Below are positions 9,045-17,710 of a DNA stretch of 64,000 nt, piece after piece (position 1 is the stretch's first letter; every line of letters starts with the position of its first letter). The stretch is from positions 3,410,001-3,474,000 of the forward strand of contig NZ_CP032134.1 in assembly GCF_002165375.2 (NCBI RefSeq), given 5' to 3'. Under the pieces are notes generated by a model. It saw only the letters and a program-made list of their open reading frames with translations. It was not told the DNA's origin and ran no database searches. The translations under genes and the position numbers were made by a program. The stretch is from Acinetobacter chinensis (GTDB taxonomy: Bacteria > Pseudomonadota > Gammaproteobacteria > Pseudomonadales > Moraxellaceae).

Positions 9045-9626
9045 ATGAGTTCACATCGTTCATCCTCTTTTTTTTCAAAATCTCAGCCTGCTGTCAAAGA
9101 CAACCCTCTGTCAGCGGCAGGACGGTTTGGTCGCTTAAGCATGATCGGATGGCAAAGTTTCCTGAACCTGAGCGTGTTTCTGGCGGTGATTGCACTGAGT
9201 TTATTTACAGGAATTTTCAATCTGAATGCGATGGCATTCAGCCATAATATTATTGATATTCTTTTAAGTTTTACTGGGTTTATATATCTGGCACTTGTGG
9301 TCAGCTATCTCTATTTTTCATTATTGATTGCTGTTCGCCGTCTGCATGACCTGAATAAATCCGGATGGCTCATCCTGTTGTTCTTTGTTCCTGTGATTCA
9401 GTTCTTTTTTATTCTGTATTTACTGATCGCACCAGGAACACGGGGAAATAACAGTTATGGTATGCCCAGAACAACTGCTTTATGGGAAAAAATCCTCGCC
9501 TGGCTGGTTATTCTGCTGACTGTACTGAGCCTTTTCAGTATGGGCAGTTTAGCCTCGTATATGATGGGTGCAGGCGAACTGGATACTCCGGCTGAAGTTT
9601 TACAGAAACGCACTGAGTATTTTTAA
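9045..9626 (+). CDS. DUF805 family inner-membrane protein
   Basis: Membrane protein of 193 residues with four likely transmembrane segments (about residues 40-60, 72-95, 108-128 and 148-170). The DUF805 signature is visible: an N-terminal GRFGRLSMIGWQSF, then RRLHDLNKSGW between helices, and PGTRGNNSYG after the third. The function of this family is unknown. It is divergent from acs and followed 76 bp later by an acyltransferase gene with very different base composition, so co-transcription is possible but functional linkage is doubtful. Confidence 0.85.
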   Translation: MSSHRSSSFFSKSQPAVKDNPLSAAGRFGRLSMIGWQSFLNLSVFLAVIALSLFTGIFNLNAMAFSHNIIDILLSFTGFIYLALVVSYLYFSLLIAVRRLHDLNKSGWLILLFFVPVIQFFFILYLLIAPGTRGNNSYGMPRTTALWEKILAWLVILLTVLSLFSMGSLASYMMGAGELDTPAEVLQKRTEYF

Positions 9627-9702
9627 GTTGATTTTACTATAACTTATATAGACTCATCGCTTACTATTAACAACTTCCACCCAACCAGCTCAAAACATCT
9701 AT

Positions 9703-11502
9703 ATGTCATCTCTACCCTTACGACTCGATATACAGGGTCTCCGTGCTCTAGCTGTGCTTGCCGTGATAGTTTTTCATATAAATAAGGAGTGGCTTCCTTC
9801 TGGTTTTATAGGGGTAGATATTTTTTTTGTGATTTCTGGTTATATTATTTCCACAATAATATTAAACAGGAAAAGTGATTTTAGTATTTTAGATTTCTAT
9901 AATAAAAGAATCTTACGTATTGTTCCTCCTTATATTTTTCTACTCAGCATAACCTGTTTAGTATCAACAATACTTTTTACCAACAATGATTTAATTGATT
10001 TTTATCAGAGTATAAAAACAGCATTATTATTTTATAGCAATTATTATTTTTCAGATTTTGGAAATTATTTTTCTCCAAGCTCAGATGAGCTTCCCCTGTT
10101 GCATACATGGTCACTTTCTGTAGAAATGCAGTTTTACTTTATTTTACCATTTCTTCTTCTAGCTTTTTCAGAAAAAATAAATAAAAAGATCATTATATTT
10201 ACAATTATACTTATAACAATATGGTGTGAGCTTTACAATAAAAATCACTCGGATATCTATTTTTCATTAACAGCAAGAATTCCTGAATTTTTAATAGGAA
10301 CATTCGCTGCAATTATTTATAGAAAAAATTACAATCTAAGATATCTTTCACACTTCGGTATATTTTTATTAATTCCATGTTTGTTTTTAATCCCTGAAAG
10401 TAAATTTCCTGGATTTTTAAGTATACTGCCGTGTCTCGCAACTGCTCTTATCCTTCTGCAAAAACAGGAAAATATTATTAATCAGTATTTTTCTAAAAAA
10501 ATCATAGTTTATATCGGTACTATCTCATATTCACTATACCTATGGCATTGGCCTATACTTGCTTTTTTTAGATATTATTCAGAACAAAAAAATTTAGATC
10601 TGAAATATATTATCCTGTCAGTTATTCTAACTGCGATTCTATCTATATTATCTTATCACTTAATCGAGAAGTCTATTTCAAAAAATAAAAAATCCCGAGT
10701 TTATTCTTTTATTCTATTCAATTTTATATTTATTTTACTACTACTAACTTATGGAAAAGATATAAATAAAAAAATAACACCTGATAATCCTTTAAGCCTC
10801 TCAAGATATGCCGATGCAAAGATGATCTGTCATAGTCAGATACTTCCATCCTGTTTAGTTATGACCAGTCCCAAGGAAAAAAATGTACTTGTTATCGGGG
10901 ACTCACATGCAGGGCAGTTAAATTTATATTTTAAACATTTATCTAAAAGTACAGATTATAATTTCAATGTTATTTCATCAAGCTCATGCTTACCTATTGA
11001 AAAATTTAATATAAACAACTTACCAGAATGGGCAGTAGAACCATGTAAGCGTCAGATAAAAATTATCCAGAAAGAATTACCTAAATATGATACAGTTATC
11101 ATTTCTGCCCTTTGGTCGAAGCACTTAGAAGATAAAGATTTTTCATCTGTATTATCTGATTTTATTAACAAAACCAAAAACACACATAATATTCTTATAA
11201 TGGCTCAAATACCTACTTTTTCAAGAAATGTTAAAAGAGTACAACATTTCAAGTCTTTAGGACTCAACCCTGAAATACATGTTGAAGAATATCAATCGAC
11301 AGCGAATCAGGAAATTCAGGCACTATCAAAAAAATCAAATATTACTTTCCTTGATTTTTCAAAGAATCATATGTTTGCTGCTGCTCCATTTTACAAAGAT
11401 ATACCTATTTATTTTGATTCCAATCATTTAAATGAATCTGGTGTAGAACTGTATGTTCAAAATACAGGAAAAGAATTAATCTCAACGCTCAATAAATTCT
11501 AG
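9703..11502 (+). CDS. Membrane O-acyltransferase with C-terminal SGNH domain (OafA/YrhL type)
   Basis: Protein of 599 residues in two parts. Residues about 1-350 are the multi-pass acyltransferase-3 domain, opening LRLDIQGLRALAVLAV with the likely catalytic His25 and continuing GVDIFFVISGYI. Residues about 385-599 are a periplasmic SGNH hydrolase-like domain with GDSHAG (Ser401) and DSNH (Asp572, His575). Such proteins transfer acetyl or similar groups to O-antigen, capsule or other surface glycans. The gene is visibly far richer in A and T than its neighbours, with many AAT/ATA/TTA codons, which suggests horizontal acquisition. No good ribosome site precedes the ATG. Confidence 0.9.
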   Translation: MSSLPLRLDIQGLRALAVLAVIVFHINKEWLPSGFIGVDIFFVISGYIISTIILNRKSDFSILDFYNKRILRIVPPYIFLLSITCLVSTILFTNNDLIDFYQSIKTALLFYSNYYFSDFGNYFSPSSDELPLLHTWSLSVEMQFYFILPFLLLAFSEKINKKIIIFTIILITIWCELYNKNHSDIYFSLTARIPEFLIGTFAAIIYRKNYNLRYLSHFGIFLLIPCLFLIPESKFPGFLSILPCLATALILLQKQENIINQYFSKKIIVYIGTISYSLYLWHWPILAFFRYYSEQKNLDLKYIILSVILTAILSILSYHLIEKSISKNKKSRVYSFILFNFIFILLLLTYGKDINKKITPDNPLSLSRYADAKMICHSQILPSCLVMTSPKEKNVLVIGDSHAGQLNLYFKHLSKSTDYNFNVISSSSCLPIEKFNINNLPEWAVEPCKRQIKIIQKELPKYDTVIISALWSKHLEDKDFSSVLSDFINKTKNTHNILIMAQIPTFSRNVKRVQHFKSLGLNPEIHVEEYQSTANQEIQALSKKSNITFLDFSKNHMFAAAPFYKDIPIYFDSNHLNESGVELYVQNTGKELISTLNKF

Positions 11503-11555
11503 ACATAACTGATGAAACATAAGAAAATTTCATGATTCATTATTAAGGAATTCAC

Positions 11556-12527
11556 GTGGCCGAACAACAGAATGCCCTGAGTGAAGTCACTCAGGGTACA
11601 ACGCAGCTTATTCAGGAAGCTAGCGAAAAAACAGCACAGACTGTCATTGAACATACTGCAAAATACAACGAGGCGTATTCAACCATTGATAAATTTGTCG
11701 ATGGTTTCTGGGAGCGCCTGCCTTATATCTGCATTGCATTCATTGTATTTACTGTTTTTATCCTGCTTTCAAAACTGTTCAAATTCTTTGTTCGCAAAAC
11801 GCTGTCTGAACGCTCGTACACTAAACAGAACCTGGTGCTGGTGCTGAACAGAGTCGGTAGCTCCGCGATTATTTTCTTCGGTTTCTTGATCGCAATGGTG
11901 ATTGCGATTCCAGGTTTTACACCAGGTCAGTTGATGAGCGCCCTGGGGATCGGTTCCGTAGCCATCGGTTTTGCATTTAAAGATATTTTCCAGAATTTAC
12001 TTTCAGGGATTCTGATTCTGCTTTCTGAACCATTTAAAATCGGTGATGACATTATCGTTTCAGGCATGGAAGGGACGGTTGAAGATATTCAGATCCGTGC
12101 AACTTTCCTGCGTTCACCTGATGGTCGTCGTATCGTGATTCCAAACGCAACGGTTTATACCAGTGCTGTGACGGTCAATACTGCCTACCAGCGTCGTCGC
12201 TGTGAATTTATTGTCGGTATCGGTTATGAAGATGATGTGCAAAAAGCCAAAGATATTATTTTAAAATTACTGGATAAAGATCAGGCTATTCTGAGTCAGC
12301 CAGGTTTTTCTGTAAATGTGGCGGCACTTGCGGATTTCTCAGTCAATTTAAAAGTCCAGTGGTGGGTCAATACCACTGAAACATCGACATCTGCATCTAT
12401 CAGTATGGTACAGGAACATGTAATTCAGTCTTTTGCTGAAAATAACATTTCCATTCCTTATCCTGTTCAGGAAGTCAAAGTTTATCGTGGCGAACAACCT
12501 GATGATGAATCAGCACGCGCTAAATAA
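11556..12527 (+). CDS. mscS: Small-conductance mechanosensitive channel, MscS family
   Basis: Channel subunit of 323 residues starting at GTG 11556, with AAGGA seven bases upstream. Three transmembrane segments lie at about residues 50-72, 90-112 and 125-150; the pore-lining TM3 contains LGIGSVAIGFAFKDIFQNLLSG, given here in outline. The beta domain (about 160-220) follows with GDDIIVSGMEGTVEDI and the NATVYTSAVTVNT region, then the alpha-beta cytoplasmic cage. It releases solutes on hypo-osmotic shock. The 3' end overlaps the convergent rsmE gene by 18 bp, so no terminator separates the two. Confidence 0.93.
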   Translation: MAEQQNALSEVTQGTTQLIQEASEKTAQTVIEHTAKYNEAYSTIDKFVDGFWERLPYICIAFIVFTVFILLSKLFKFFVRKTLSERSYTKQNLVLVLNRVGSSAIIFFGFLIAMVIAIPGFTPGQLMSALGIGSVAIGFAFKDIFQNLLSGILILLSEPFKIGDDIIVSGMEGTVEDIQIRATFLRSPDGRRIVIPNATVYTSAVTVNTAYQRRRCEFIVGIGYEDDVQKAKDIILKLLDKDQAILSQPGFSVNVAALADFSVNLKVQWWVNTTETSTSASISMVQEHVIQSFAENNISIPYPVQEVKVYRGEQPDDESARAK

Positions 12528-13223
12528 ACGCCCCAGTACATAGGGAATTGCGGTTTCAGTTCTTAAAATTCGGTTGCCTAAGCTCACCGCCTGGCAGCCG
12601 TTTTTTATGAGCAAATCAATTTCATAAGGAATAAAACCACCCTCAGGGCCTATGATCACTGTACATGGATGATCAACCGCATAAGGCATTTTTAAATCTG
12701 TATAAGGATGTGCGACATAAGCAGGACATTGAGTGCTGATCATGCTCGGCAATACATCTTCAACAAAAGGTTTAAAGCGTTTATATAGCTCAATTTTTGG
12801 TGCAATCGTGTCACCTGCCTGTTCTAAGCCTAATGCCACAAAATGGTCAAGCTGTTGTAAGAATGGCGTTTGCCAGTAACTTTTATCCACGCGATAACTG
12901 TGGATAAGAATCAACTTATCCACACCTAAGGTAATCGCATCCATAATTAAACGACGTAAAACTTTTGGACGTGGTAAAGCCACAATCAAAGTCACTGGTA
13001 ATTTTTCAGGGGCTGATTCTTCTTTTTGCGGTTTGATCTGAATCGAATTTTCTGAAATATCAATAATTTCAGTTAAATATCGTTTTCCTTCACGAATCCC
13101 AACTTTCAGCGTATCACCGACTTTGACATCGACATGGGTCTGTAAATGTTCAAGTTGTCGTTTGGAACTGATTGTCCATATTTCAGATTCAGTCTGACGA
13201 GGGTCTAACAGCACGATGTTCAT
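12510..13223 (-). CDS. rsmE: 16S rRNA (uracil-1498-N3)-methyltransferase
   Basis: SPOUT-family methyltransferase of 237 residues that methylates U1498 of 16S rRNA using S-adenosylmethionine. The knotted SAM-binding motifs are near the C-terminus: GPEGGFIPYEI and LGNRILRTETA. The N-terminal PUA-like part contains VGDTLKVGIREGKRYL. Its start codon overlaps the waaA stop by four bases, so translation is coupled and the two genes form an operon. The 3' end overlaps mscS on the other strand. Confidence 0.94.
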   Translation of the reverse strand: MNIVLLDPRQTESEIWTISSKRQLEHLQTHVDVKVGDTLKVGIREGKRYLTEIIDISENSIQIKPQKEESAPEKLPVTLIVALPRPKVLRRLIMDAITLGVDKLILIHSYRVDKSYWQTPFLQQLDHFVALGLEQAGDTIAPKIELYKRFKPFVEDVLPSMISTQCPAYVAHPYTDLKMPYAVDHPCTVIIGPEGGFIPYEIDLLIKNGCQAVSLGNRILRTETAIPYVLGRLFSAC

Positions 13224-14500
13224 AGATAGGTATCAATCACCGCAATATGCTTCTGCAAAGACCCTTTATTACGATTTAAAACCTCAATCGCATGTTGGCT
13301 CAACTGCTGAGCAAATGCCTGATCCTGCAAACAACGTACTAATAACTGTGTCACTTCATCCACAGACTGCCCGACCGCAACTGCATCTGCCTGAATAAAC
13401 TCATCGACAATGGCTTGGAAATTAAAATAATTAGGGCCAATCACCGTTGGTACATCTAACACCATAGGTTCTAAAATATTATGACCACCACCTGGTTCAT
13501 TCAGCGATCCACCGACAAAACAAGCCTGACTTAAACCATACCACAACCACATTTCACCCATACTGTCTGCTAAATACACCTGAGTATCTGATTGAATAGA
13601 TTGGTTTAAACTGCGACGCTGGGTATTTAAATTTAAACTTTGGGCAATATTAAAGACTTCATCAAAGCGTTCAGGATGACGAGGTACAACGATCAACAAC
13701 CAATCCGAATGCTGTTCCAGATACGGTTTAAAAGCAGTAAGTAGTTTTTCTTCTTCAGGAGAATGGGTACTGGCAATGGTAATAATTTTACGGGAACTTA
13801 AATTCCAATCCTGTTGTAACTGTTGAGCTTTCTGTACAAATTGCTCAGGTGCTGAAATATCAAACTTGATACTGCCGACAACTTCAGTTTGATCTGGCTG
13901 ACTGCCTAAAGTAATAAAACGCTGTTGCGTTGCCAGATCCTGTGCCAATAAACGATCCAGTTTTTGCAACATTGGGCGGGTCAAACTCGGCACTTTGCCA
14001 TAGCCTTTGGCTGATTTTTCCGAAAGACGTGCATTGACCAAAATACAAGGCACTTTGAATTCTTTGGCTTGATCAATCAGGTTGGGCCACAGTTCTGTTT
14101 CAACCAGAATCAACAGTTTAGGCTGATATTTTTGATAAAAATCAGCGATTAAAAACTTTTGATCCGCAGGTAAATAGACTGCCTGAAATAAAGCTTCATA
14201 GGGTGCTTTTAAGAATAATGATTTAGAACGTGCCTGACCCGTCTTGGTGGTATTGGTCACCAGAACGGTATGACCCAATTTTAAATAATGCTCAATCAAG
14301 GGTTGGGCTGCATTGGTTTCACCGACTGAAACACAATGAAACCATATCGTTTGCAGATTTTTAGCAGGCTGAAATGGGCCAAAACGTTCAAGGGCTTCTT
14401 GTTGATATTCGGCTGTATTTTGCGCACGTTTTTTAATTTTCGAGCGATACAAAGGTTTGACGATCGCCAGTGCTGCGTTATACCAAAAAGGAGTAGCCAA
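13220..14500 (-). CDS. waaA: 3-deoxy-D-manno-octulosonic acid (Kdo) transferase
   Basis: GT-B glycosyltransferase (GT30) of 426 residues that adds Kdo to lipid IV-A at the inner membrane. The conserved HCVSVGET carries the likely catalytic base Glu61, and the CMP-Kdo site is marked by GGSLNEPGGGHNILEP. An N-terminal hydrophobic stretch is typical. The start is TTG at 14500: no in-frame ATG lies nearby, an in-frame TAA lies a few codons upstream, and GGGG precedes the TTG by about eight bases. It is first in an operon with rsmE. Confidence 0.94.
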   Translation of the reverse strand: MATPFWYNAALAIVKPLYRSKIKKRAQNTAEYQQEALERFGPFQPAKNLQTIWFHCVSVGETNAAQPLIEHYLKLGHTVLVTNTTKTGQARSKSLFLKAPYEALFQAVYLPADQKFLIADFYQKYQPKLLILVETELWPNLIDQAKEFKVPCILVNARLSEKSAKGYGKVPSLTRPMLQKLDRLLAQDLATQQRFITLGSQPDQTEVVGSIKFDISAPEQFVQKAQQLQQDWNLSSRKIITIASTHSPEEEKLLTAFKPYLEQHSDWLLIVVPRHPERFDEVFNIAQSLNLNTQRRSLNQSIQSDTQVYLADSMGEMWLWYGLSQACFVGGSLNEPGGGHNILEPMVLDVPTVIGPNYFNFQAIVDEFIQADAVAVGQSVDEVTQLLVRCLQDQAFAQQLSQHAIEVLNRNKGSLQKHIAVIDTYL

Positions 14501-14651
14501 ACAGAATGCCCCAGAATCAATTTAATGGGCAAATATAACAGAGCTGTATTCAGTTGTTAATGAATAATCTTTAACGAATTGTTGTGAAAAATCTCAATAT
14601 ATTTTTTGGACAGTAAGAACAATATTATTTAGCGCTATTCTCAATAAAATA

Positions 14652-14765
14652 ATGAAAGTCCCTTCTCCCTTTGGGATGAGGAGTAAAACTCCGCAAGAGG
14701 ATGAGGGGTTTTTGAATAGAAAACCTCTCCCTACCCCTCTCCTGAAAGGAGAGGGGACATTCAAT
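14652..14765. repeat. Palindromic MITE/REP-like repeat, full copy
   Basis: An element of about 112 bp. Its left end (AAAGTCCCTTCTCCCTTTGG from 14655) and right end (CTCCTGAAAGGAGAGGGGAC, ending near 14759) are imperfect inverted repeats, and inner arms GATGAGGGGTTTT and AAAACCTCTCCCTACCCC pair as well, so the element folds into one long hairpin. The left 45 bp are repeated at 6748. An open frame across it is spurious. Confidence 0.75.
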
Positions 14766-14780
14766 ATTGAAGCAATTCAA

Positions 14781-14907
14781 TGTAGGTGGTGCTATCACGT
14801 TAGGCGACAGGGATGTCGCCGTTGGGTACAGGTAAAGGGACTTACCTTGTACCCAACAAAGGATTTTGGTTACTTTGATCCCTCAAAGTGACAATCGCCT
14901 ACACAAA
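14781..14907. repeat. Nested hairpin block adjoining the repeat
   Basis: Three stacked inverted repeats follow the element at 14652. GGCGAC/GTCGCC occupies 14803-14820. GTTGGGTACA-GGTAA (14821-14835) pairs with TTACCTTGTACCCAAC (14842-14857). An outer imperfect stem joins TGTAGG near 14781 to CCTACA near 14900. No T-run follows, so this is not a simple terminator. Together with the MITE-like repeat it accounts for most of the 514-bp gap between waaA and the OYE gene. Confidence 0.6.
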
Positions 14908-15014
14908 CTAATAAAGAATTTTAATGGAAAATGAGGCAGTGCATCATGAATAAATTGAAACTCACGTATGCTCTAGAATAAATAGACGATATTTAGAAAT
15001 ACCGTCTTTCACTA

Positions 15015-16100
15015 TTAAACTGATAATTCACTTTCAGCTTTTGCATCCAAAGCAGGATAATCAATATACCCTTCAGCAGTCTGCGAACCGATCATATTTT
15101 CAAACACCAGTTCATTCAAAGGCGCATCCTGAACCAGACGCTCAAACAGATCAGGATTGGCAATATATGCCTTACCAAAAGACACCGCATCTGCCTTACC
15201 TGAAGCCAGTAACGCAATCGCATCATCACGGCTCAACTTCATATTGGCAATATAAGGCACACCGCCTGAACGCTGTTTCATATCTTCACTGATACTATCA
15301 TCAGCCAGATATTCACGAGTAAAGAAGAATGCGATCTTACGCTTTCCTAACTGCTCCAAAGCATAGCCAAAGGTTTCACGTGGATCAGCATCACCCATAT
15401 CATGTTCATCACCACGTGGAGCTAAATGCACGCCAACACGACTTGCACCCCACACCTCGATCAACACATCAGTCACTTCCAGTAATAAACGCGTGCGATT
15501 CTCTACCGATCCACCATATTCATCATCACGTTGATTGGTAGAACTTTGTAAGAATTGGTCGATCAGATAACCATTAGCAGCATGAAGTTCAACGCCATCA
15601 AAACCAGCCGCTTTGGCACGAATTGCAGCCTGTTTATATTGCGCAATAATGGTTTTAATTTCAGAAATTTCCAAAGGACGTGGTACAACATAATCACGTT
15701 TTGGACGCAGTAAACTCACCTGACCCGCTTGTTGCACGGCGCTTGCAGAAACAGGCGTTTCACCATTGAGAAGATCAGGATGCGAAACACGCCCCACATG
15801 CCATAATTGCGCGATGATTAAACCGCCTTTGTCATGCACAGCTTGAGTCACAGCTTTCCAACCGTCAACTTGCGCATCTGTGAATAGCCCTGGGGTATTT
15901 AAATAACCATTGGCTTCTTCAGAGATTACCGTCGCTTCGGAAATGATTAAACCTGCACTGGCACGCTGTGCATAGTATTCCGCCATCATTGCGGTTGGAA
16001 CACGATCATCCGTCGCACGACTACGTGTGAGTGGTGCCATAATGACACGATTTTTGAGATGTAAATCGCCCAGAACAAGGGGAGAATTAAGTTCAGCCAT
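15015..16100 (-). CDS. nemA: Old Yellow Enzyme family alkene reductase (NemA-like)
   Basis: FMN-dependent TIM-barrel oxidoreductase of 361 residues that reduces activated C=C bonds or nitro groups with NAD(P)H. Visible features are MAPLTRSRA (Thr25 tunes the flavin), QLWHVGRVSHP, and the substrate-binding His173/Asn176 in ELHAANGYLIDQF, followed by EYGGSVENRTR. I start at ATG 16100, which has GAGG five bases upstream; a longer frame to 16139 adds a non-homologous leader. It lies 35 bp behind an ArsR-type regulator in the same operon, which likely controls it in response to electrophiles. Confidence 0.92.
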   Translation of the reverse strand: MAELNSPLVLGDLHLKNRVIMAPLTRSRATDDRVPTAMMAEYYAQRASAGLIISEATVISEEANGYLNTPGLFTDAQVDGWKAVTQAVHDKGGLIIAQLWHVGRVSHPDLLNGETPVSASAVQQAGQVSLLRPKRDYVVPRPLEISEIKTIIAQYKQAAIRAKAAGFDGVELHAANGYLIDQFLQSSTNQRDDEYGGSVENRTRLLLEVTDVLIEVWGASRVGVHLAPRGDEHDMGDADPRETFGYALEQLGKRKIAFFFTREYLADDSISEDMKQRSGGVPYIANMKLSRDDAIALLASGKADAVSFGKAYIANPDLFERLVQDAPLNELVFENMIGSQTAEGYIDYPALDAKAESELSV

Positions 16101-16135
16101 ATTTGCCTCATCACTCGCTTTGTTGAAATCAACAA

Positions 16136-16435
16136 TCAAAGCGAGTTTTTTAAGTATTCAATATATTGCTGAATAAGAACTTCATTACGTGAAAAGTACG
16201 ACCATTGACCATACTTTTCTGCTTGAATTAATCCTGACTGTTGCAAAACTGACAAATGATTAGACATCGTGGACTGAGAGACATTACCAAGTTTCTCGAT
16301 ATTCCCTGCACATATGCCACGACTAAATCCACCGCACTGCTCTTCACACAGATACTGTTGAGGATTTTTCAACCACTCCAGAATCTGGCGTCGAGTCGGA
16401 TTTGCCAATGCTTTAGAAATTAAATCAATATCCAT
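16136..16435 (-). CDS. ArsR-family transcriptional regulator with cysteine cluster
   Basis: Winged-helix repressor of 99 residues from ATG 16435. The recognition helix lies in VSQSTMSNHLSVLQQSGLI. An insertion between helix 1 and the DNA-binding helices contains Cys30, Cys34 and Cys42 (CEEQCGGFSRGIC), a likely metal or electrophile/redox sensor. It heads the operon with the Old Yellow Enzyme gene, paralleling nemR-nemA, where a cysteine-based regulator controls an OYE, although NemR belongs to another family. A large palindrome lies directly upstream at 16469 and could contain its operator. Confidence 0.88.
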   Translation of the reverse strand: MDIDLISKALANPTRRQILEWLKNPQQYLCEEQCGGFSRGICAGNIEKLGNVSQSTMSNHLSVLQQSGLIQAEKYGQWSYFSRNEVLIQQYIEYLKNSL

Positions 16436-16468
16436 AGCCACAACCCGTATCAGATACATCCAGTTTAA

Positions 16469-16569
16469 GCAAAGCTCTATTCAGCATCTTTGTGGACAAT
16501 ATATCGTATTTTTTCGATTTTAATATCGAATATTTTAGATATATTGTAAAGATGCCGATAAAGCTTTGC
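16469..16569. repeat. 101-bp near-perfect nested palindrome
   Basis: Four sets of arms pair in order: GCAAAGCT (16469) with AGCTTTGC (16562); GCATCTTT with AAAGATGC; ACAATATATC with GATATATTGT; and TTCGAT with ATCGAA around a TTTAAT centre. The only asymmetry is a GTGG insert on the left arm and a few mismatches. It fills the gap between the arsR start and the prfB end. It could be a miniature mobile element or a compound operator. Confidence 0.75.
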
Positions 16570-16614
16570 TATTTATCACAATTTAAATGGAGAATTTTAT
16601 TAACAAACGTCCGA

Positions 16615-17710
16615 TTAAAGCCCTTGCTTTAAGCTCGCTTCAATAAATTTATCCAGATCACCATCCAGTACCGCACCTGTGTTGGAATTTTCCACACCTG
16701 TACGTAAGTCTTTGATACGTGAGTCATCTAAAACGTATGAACGAATCTGACTGCCCCAACCAATATCCGACTTAGAGTCTTCAAGTGCTTGCGCAGCTTC
16801 GTTACGTTTACTCATTTCCAGCTCATACAATTTTGCACGTAACTGTTTCCAGGCATGATCACGGTTGGCGTGTTGTGAACGCTGGTTCTGACATGCCACC
16901 ACAATACCTGTTGGTGCGTGAGTCAAACGTACCGCAGAGTCAGTTTTGTTAATGTGCTGACCACCCGCACCTGATGCACGATAAGTATCGGTACGAACAT
17001 CGGCTGGATTAATATCAATTTCAATATTATCATCAACTTCAGGTGATACAAACACTGCTGAGAATGAGGTATGACGACGGTTACCTGAGTCAAACGGTGA
17101 CTTACGCACTAAACGGTGTACGCCAGATTCGGTACGTAACCAACCGTATGCATACTCACCTTCAACACGGATCGTCGCAGATTTAATCCCAGCAACATCA
17201 CCGTCAGACTCTTCCATCAACTCTGCTTTAAAGCCATGACGTTCAATCCAGCGCATATACATACGCAACAACATTGACGCCCAATCTTGAGCTTCTGTAC
17301 CACCTGAACCCGCTTGAATTTCCACATAACATGGGTTCGGATCCATTGGGTTGCTGAACATACGGCGGAATTCAAGCTTCGCCAATTCTGCTTCTGCTGT
17401 GTCTAACTCAGCTTGTACATCTGTCAAAAGGCTTTCATCATCTGCTTCAACAGCTAAATCTAAAAGTGCTTGTGCATCTTCAATTTGTGTCGATAAGCCT
17501 TCCAGAACGTTAATTACGTTTTCAAGCTCACCTTTTTCTTTTGCCATTGCCTGCGCACGGCTTTGGTCATTCCAGATCGCAGGATCTTCCAACTCGCGGA
17601 GAACCTCTTCTAAACGCTCTTTCTTCAGATCGTAGTCAAAGATACCCCCGTAATGTCTGACCACGGTCGTTTAAGTCTTTTAATTGGTTTAGATAAGGAT
17701 TGATTTCCAC
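16615..17710 (-). CDS. prfB: Peptide chain release factor 2, with programmed +1 frameshift
   Basis: RF2 recognises UGA and UAA stop codons and triggers peptide release. The full gene starts at GTG 17710 (VEINPYLNQLKDLNDRG), reads 24 codons to CTT followed by an in-frame TGA (17638-17636), then shifts +1 and continues DYDLKKERLEEV for 340 more residues, giving 364, the normal RF2 length. A GGGGG internal Shine-Dalgarno-like run lies just before the CTT TGA C slippery site, as in other bacteria, so RF2 autoregulates its own synthesis. The SPF codon-recognition tripeptide and the catalytic GGQ (in SGAGGQHINKT) are intact. The ATG at 17664 in the shifted frame is not a real start. Confidence 0.96.
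17635..17651 (-). promoter_or_regulatory. RF2 autoregulatory frameshift site
   Basis: On the minus strand this reads a G-rich run, then TAT CTT TGA C: the upstream SD-like sequence, the slippery CUU codon, the in-frame UGA stop and the following C that weakens termination. All elements of the known prfB recoding site are present. Confidence 0.95.

Noticed and set aside
14652..14891. Open frame of 79 codons
   Set aside because: It is made entirely from the palindromic repeat and hairpin block, with no family resemblance.
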